Of a DNA stretch of 64,000 nt, positions 58,678 through 64,000 are shown piece by piece. Position 1 is the first letter of the stretch, and the number at the start of each line of letters is the position of its first letter. Origin of the DNA: Cranoglanis bouderius (lineage: Eukaryota; Chordata; Actinopteri; Siluriformes; Cranoglanididae); contig CM042566.1 of NCBI GenBank assembly GCA_023630585.1, positions 4,597,254 to 4,661,253 on the forward strand. The letters are read 5' to 3'. The position numbers and the translations under genes were made by a program. The notes beneath the pieces were generated by a model. The model was not told the DNA's origin and made no database searches. It worked only from the letters and a program-made list of their open reading frames with translations.

Positions 58678-60840
58678 GTAAGTGTGTCTTACTTCTGCTC
58701 ATGTGTGTGTGTGCGCGTGTGTGTGTGGCTGGGAAATGGAGGCTTATTCGTACAATAGTGTTTGCATTACAGCTATTTATTAGTATTATTATTCCTACAC
58801 TATATCACAAGAAGTGTGTGTGTGTGTTTATTGTGAAAGTTTTCACTCCTCCAGTAGAACACTCATGTCTCTCGAGCTCATGGTGGATTTGATACCTTGC
58901 TCCTTGACTGGCTGATATTTATAAATGTCAGCCTCCCCATCTACACTGCCCCAGTTTAGCAAGGAACCCAACTTTTCCTTTCCCCCCCTCAAGACTGTTC
59001 AACTTTATTTTGATTATTTCACCATTTTGACAGTATCATGTATTTACTTTGCCTTATCGATCTTATGTCTTTCTGTAGTAGCATCCTAAACTCTACAGCC
59101 TCATGGCACCTTTCCGCCATTTGTTCCAGAATCGTCTTCCATTCGAGCACTTGTGAGGAAAGGCTGGTACATCTGTTAGCATCGTTATCTATTTTTACCC
59201 GAGGAGAGGAAAGGGGAGACTTTTAGAGTGAGGGTAGAAGATGGAGCAAGCAATCCACAGGACTCAGGAGTGGGAGGGGACGAGGGGGAGGTGGAGGTGG
59301 AGGGGGGCAGCTGGTCTATACCGCCTCATCTGTCAGGACTGAGACTTGGAAGCCAGTACACTTGGGGAGGTCAACAATAACAAGACACTCAAGACATACA
59401 TACTGAAATCTGCTTAAATAGGGTTACTAAGATGGATCAGAAGTGGTGTTCGAGAGTTTAGAGTTTAGAGAGCAGCTCTATAGACAGCATCATGAGATTA
59501 AAGCACAGGCTTGAAGCTGTCATTATTCTGATTCACGTTAAACCCTGGAAAACTTTCAGTTCTTTTATTCGTATTGCAGAAATCCCATAGCCACAGTCGG
59601 CACGGTCTTTACTGCAATCTTTTATAACCTTGAAATGCCTGTCTATTTTTTTTTTTTTTTTTGTTATGGCAATGCATTAAACATAAAGTGGACAGTAGAA
59701 AGCCACAACAAGTGGATGATGACGATGATGAGATGGCGCAAACATTATGGCATTATTCTGTCACTTCCAGAAGAAAAGTATATATAATATTATATATTAT
59801 TATATAAGTAATAACTTCAGAAATATCAGAGAAATAATAAAAAAATAACAATAAGAAAAAAAAAAAATCAAGAATAAATATAAAAAGTGTATAGAAATTA
59901 AAAGACAATAAATGTTATGATCTTCCATAAGAGTAAATATTAATGTAGTATGTGTCTGGAGAATTCAATTATTAAAAAAAAACAATAAGTATAAAACAAA
60001 ACAACAAATATTACAATAGCAATGTTTAGGTATGCAAGAACAATAACAATAATAATAATAAAAAAAATAATAAAATAATTAATACAAAAGTTAGGTGAAA
60101 AATTATTACTATGCACCCCCCCCCCCACCATTTAACGTTAACATCTCACTAATATATTTTTATTTATTTTTTTTCTGTTTTTTTTTTTTTAAACTAATAT
60201 CTGTGTTTTTTTTTTATTTATTTATTTATTTTATTTATTTTTTTAGGACAGACGTACCCACAGCATTCATATTGTATCCTAGTAGACAAACCTTCACTAG
60301 GAATAAAAAAAAAAATAATAAAAAAAAATAAATTTTATAAAAATTACAATTTCAAAATGTAAATAAATGAAAAGTATAGTGCACATTTAATAATGTGAAA
60401 TAAAACAATGAAGTAATAAATTTTAAAGCATTAAACTATCAGAATAAAAAAAAATGAATAAATATAAAAGGTGAATAAATAAAAGGTTTTAAAGACAATA
60501 CATACTATGTAATGTTGTATAATGTTGAATAAAATATATAAAAGTGTAAAAGATTAATACAAAGAAGTGTGTTTCTTTATAATATCAGACTGAATGTAGA
60601 CAAACTGCACTAGGGAATGAGTAGTGGGTCTGTATGTACTGTATGACAGATGACAGAGAATTTGGGTAATTGTTTAGCGTCTGTCGCAGTAATTATCTGG
60701 GCAAATGCGTGTCTGGATTGTTTGAGACTTTGGACAAACATTGGCTATAAACAATAATGAAAGCTGATAGCACAAATGCCAGTGTTGGGAGTAAATCCAT
60801 TAAGAATGACAAAACCACAAATTATATTTTTCTAAATGCT

Positions 60841-61445
60841 GACTACTACTACTACTGCTACTGTTACTGCTACTATTAGTGTTACTGCTACTACTACTGC
60901 TACTACTGCTACTGCTACTGCTACTGCTACTACTACTGCTGCTGCTACTACTACTGCTACTGCTACTACTGCTACTACGACTGTTACTGCTACTACTGTT
61001 ACTGCTACTACTACTACTGCTACTGTTACTGCTACTATTACTGTTACTGCTACTAGTACTGCTACTAGTACTGCTACTGTTACTGCTACTATTAGTGTTA
61101 CTGCTACTACTACTGCTACTACTACTGTTACTTCTACTACTGTTACTGCTACTACTGCTACTGCTACTGCTACTGCTACTACTACTGCTGCTGCTACTAC
61201 TACTGCTACTGCTACTACTGCTACTACGACTGTTACTGTTACTACTGTTACTGCTACTACTACTACTGCTACTGTTACTGCTACTATTACTGTTACTGCT
61301 ACTAGTACTGCTACTAGTACTGCTACTGTTACTGCTACTACTACTGCTATTATTACTGTTACTTCTACTACTGTTACTGCCACTACTACTACTACTACTG
61401 CTACTACTACTGTTACTGCTACTACTACTGCTGCTACTACTGGCA
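60841..61445. repeat. (ACT/GCT/GTT)n triplet array with 249-bp higher-order unit
   Basis: About 200 triplets of the form NCT-A/G, so all three plus frames and one minus frame stay open (poly-Leu, Thr/Ala, Val/Ala). These are not genes. A longer unit is repeated: CTACTACGACTGTTACTG occurs at 60,972 and CTACTACGACTGTTACTG again at 61,221, and ACTGCTGCTGCTACTACTAC occurs at 60,935 and 61,184, both 249 bp apart. ATTAGTGTTACTGC recurs at 216 bp (60,875 and 61,091), so one unit has a 33-bp insertion. Confidence 0.9.
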
Positions 61446-62585
61446 GCGCTAATAACACTCAGTGATGCCTCAATGATGCCCTGTGTGTCTGCTTGCTCTG
61501 ATAGTTAATAGTTTCTCTATTGTGTGATTTGTACACCCACTTTTAAATGGTCAGTGTAATGAATTGTAATGATCGTATTACATTTTGGAGAGCTGTATGA
61601 CGTTATGAGAGCAAGATACAGAGCTGTGATGCACTTAATACGTGCTGTATGTGTGATTTACTGTATAACAAGGAGACGTGTGTGAGTGGAAGTTTTTTCC
61701 GCTACTATGACGTAAATCAGGTTGGAGGAAGTGTTGAGGGAGAAATTATATTTACAAACCCGGAACAGTGTTAAGTATGAAAAATGTGGTTTCTGTACAT
61801 CGTGGCAAGTTCTTACCACTCCGTATGTTTAAAGGGGACAGCATGAAATGGCATGCAGTACAAGGGCAGCATTGAACCATTGATAAATATTGTTAAATTG
61901 GAACTTTGAATGTATTGTGGCATGTTTGTCCTTTAAAAAATAGGCTACCCTGTTCTAGAAATATGAAAGCCTAGTTCAAATTCTTTCTTTTAATTTTTAA
62001 TTTTAATTTTTATTGTTGGATCATTGATTGCTTAACTGGTTAACTATTTCTGATTTCCATATCATAGTACACTGTCATTACGATCACCCCTAAAAGAAAT
62101 GTTGGATAGCTTTCAGGGGGTGTCCGGGCTCCAGGTTATAACAGACGCTTCTTTTTATAGTTTTGCCACTATAAGCGCCTGACACTCAGGGGGAGGAGAG
62201 CAAGAAAGCCTGTGTCCTACTTCTTCGTCGCTAGAATCTTTCGGGAGGATTCTGCGTGTGTGTTTGTGTGAATTTATGAAAGTCCGCCTGTTGTGTCAAG
62301 TACGCGAAATGGAAAGCAGAAAGCAGCTCAGAGAGGAAAAGTACAAGTTTTAGTAACCTAAGACTGTTAAAGTGTGGTGCTTTTGGTGTTGCAGAGGCGT
62401 GCTCACCTAATACACCTCCCTGTTTTTATTTTGCCTCAGAATTGTTGAATGTGCACATTCATATCCAAGGGAAAAGGTGGAACTGAAGCTGTTGAATGTG
62501 AAGAAGATATGTAGAAATAATCCAACATGATCCAGTGGTTAAATGGTAGTTAATATAGCACCCATATAGCGCAGCCGATGATATA

Positions 62586-62960
62586 CAGTACTGTGCAAAA
62601 GTTTTAGGCACATGCAAAGAAATGCTGTAGAGCAAAGATGCCTTAAATAATGAAATGAAATGTTTCTATATTAAAAACAAAATACGTAAAGAGCAGTAAA
62701 CAGTAGTAAATGAGACAGAGTCAATATTTGGTGTGACAAAAAAATAAAAATAGTAGTCTCCGGTACAATTAGTGCAGTTTTATAAGGACATGAGCTGGTA
62801 AGTTTTATTGAGCATCTTGCAGAACCAGCCACAGTTCTTCTGTAACATTTAACTTTGTGCTAGAAAACTAATGTTCGGGAATCTAAAATGATTTCTGTAT
62901 TGACTCGATAATGTAGAAGTCATAAAATAAATAAAAAAATCTATAACAAAGTATAACCAA
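62586..62960 (+). mobile_element. Tc1/mariner-type MITE, right-truncated
   Basis: Starts CAGTACTGTGCAAAAGTTTT after TA and follows the copy at 28,112-28,457 closely: ATGCAAAGAAATGCTGTAGA and TGTGCTAGAAAACTAATGTT. It has extra internal sequence (TCAATATTTGGTGTGAC) missing from that copy. The right terminal repeat is absent. Confidence 0.8.
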
Positions 62961-63459
62961 GGGCGATGGGAAAGGGGAGGGGTGTGATGGGCAGTTTGCT
63001 GCTGGGCAAACAATTTAAATCTCTCCACAATAACACTGGTACAGAGATAAAACAGACGGCACAAGTAAAGCTTTTTTGATTGTAAAACACCGTATACAAC
63101 TGCCACAATAAAATGATAACACTGAAACCTAGTAGGATAGGTAAAAAAAAAAGAGAAAAGAAATAAGGCCTTAGTGTCTATTTTCATTTCGAATACCATC
63201 ACCACTCATACTACTGCGTGGCATGGCATCCACCCAAAATGCATGAGCACATTGCACTTATCAATATGCAGAGATTTGTATTTCGTATATTTCCTCACCC
63301 TGCTCCTGAAATTCATTCCTGCCTCACACCACACCACCGGCCTCCAGATATACAGTAAAAGTGTGTTTAGCGTTAAAGTCTCAGTCATATAAAGACAGTC
63401 ATTTCTATCTGGGTGTTGGGTCTGGTTTTGCTGAGCACACACATGATCACGGTATGGTG

Positions 63460-63462
<3 letters not shown>

Positions 63463-63494
<32 letters not shown>
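63463..63494. repeat. (GA)n microsatellite
   Basis: Short GA run inside the ryanodine receptor intron. Confidence 0.95.
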
Positions 63495-63497
<3 letters not shown>

Positions 63498-64000
63498 GGG
63501 AAGTGCAAGCACCTGTTTCACTGGTGTTCATCCAGTCTTTCACGATCAGCTATAAAACAATAAACAGGTGCTCTCAGCTGTTGCTTTGCATGCTTTTAAA
63601 GCGTGTGCCTTTAACGTGCTGATATCAGTCCGTAATTGAATCTTGTATGCGTGTGATATACGATGTGAGCTGTATTTGAGTCATAACGGAGTTCGATTTG
63701 CAATTTAAGCGAAATTATTACTGACAGTCGTCTCTAAACAGACATTAAATATTCACCCTAGATATTACTCATCTGCTTTATTTTTTTTTTAAGCAGGTGT
63801 CAGGAAAAACAATGTCATCTGAGATGCATGTTTCTTTAAGCATTAAAGCTGCACCTACAATATCTCTTCATAACTAATTATTTCCCAAACCTAAGCTCCT
63901 AGATTTGATATTACTGACTGTTTTCTAAGAAATATGATTGCATTATTTTCTTCGTAGGGTATTTCAGCTTTTCATAAATGATGCCCTGCATGTAGATTCA

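Larger units (their letters stand above)
58678..64000 (+). other. Intron 1 of the ryanodine receptor gene (5' part)
   Basis: Runs from the GTAAGT donor to the window end. Contains a T-run (59,647-59,661), an A/T-rich low-complexity stretch at 59,780-60,540, the triplet array, a MITE, a GC-richer patch at 62,090-62,350 and a (GA)n run. No further exon of the gene was recognised. Confidence 0.7.

Noticed and set aside
60836..61508. Three plus-strand and one minus-strand open frames of about 208-209 codons
   Set aside because: All arise from the triplet array, which has almost no stop-generating combinations. The products are poly-Leu, Thr/Ala or Val/Ala; no splice or start context supports a gene.

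Overview
The window is vertebrate nuclear DNA and most likely comes from a ray-finned fish. Reasons: low gene density, AT-rich non-coding sequence, many CA/GA/TA microsatellites, several Tc1/mariner families typical of teleosts, and many tRNA-derived SINEs ending in GGAT repeats. A catfish-like (ostariophysan) source is plausible from the Tc1 and SINE types, but that is inference. The only recognisable host genes use GT-AG introns and lie in the right-hand third.

Layout. Positions 1-39,000 hold no host exon I can support. This part is a patchwork of transposon remnants: a PIF/Harbinger-like MITE at 2,936-3,886, a solo LTR nested in an older repeat at 6,541-6,745, at least five Tc1/mariner-type remnants, a foldback element at 25,307-26,170, about ten SINE copies, a retroelement coding fragment near 27 kb, and microsatellites.

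Positions 39,727-42,474 carry a complete four-exon gene for a guanylate cyclase-activating protein (GCAP, recoverin superfamily, 193 aa). About 8.3 kb downstream on the same strand is a second GCAP gene (50,776-53,191) with the same exon structure. It carries two frameshifts in exon 1, an in-frame stop in exon 3 and a GC splice donor, so I call it a young pseudogene. Between the two lie a nearly intact Tc1-like transposon (43,930-45,486; DD35 spacing with Asp as third catalytic residue, and a C-terminal frameshift), a hAT-like MITE and several SINEs.

At 58,630-58,677, same strand, is the 48-nt first coding exon of a ryanodine receptor gene (MAEG...EIQFLRT followed by GTAAGT). The rest of the window to 64,000 is its intron 1, which contains a 0.6-kb triplet array with 249-bp higher-order periodicity.

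Functionally, the GCAP gene would act in photoreceptor Ca2+ feedback on membrane guanylyl cyclase, and the ryanodine receptor in Ca2+ release from the endoplasmic/sarcoplasmic reticulum. They are neighbours; nothing in the sequence shows co-regulation. I did not find a wholly new gene system. The strongest unusual items are the decayed GCAP paralogue beside its intact partner, a perfect 23-bp inverted repeat in its intron, the DD35D transposase, and several foldback and duplication structures.
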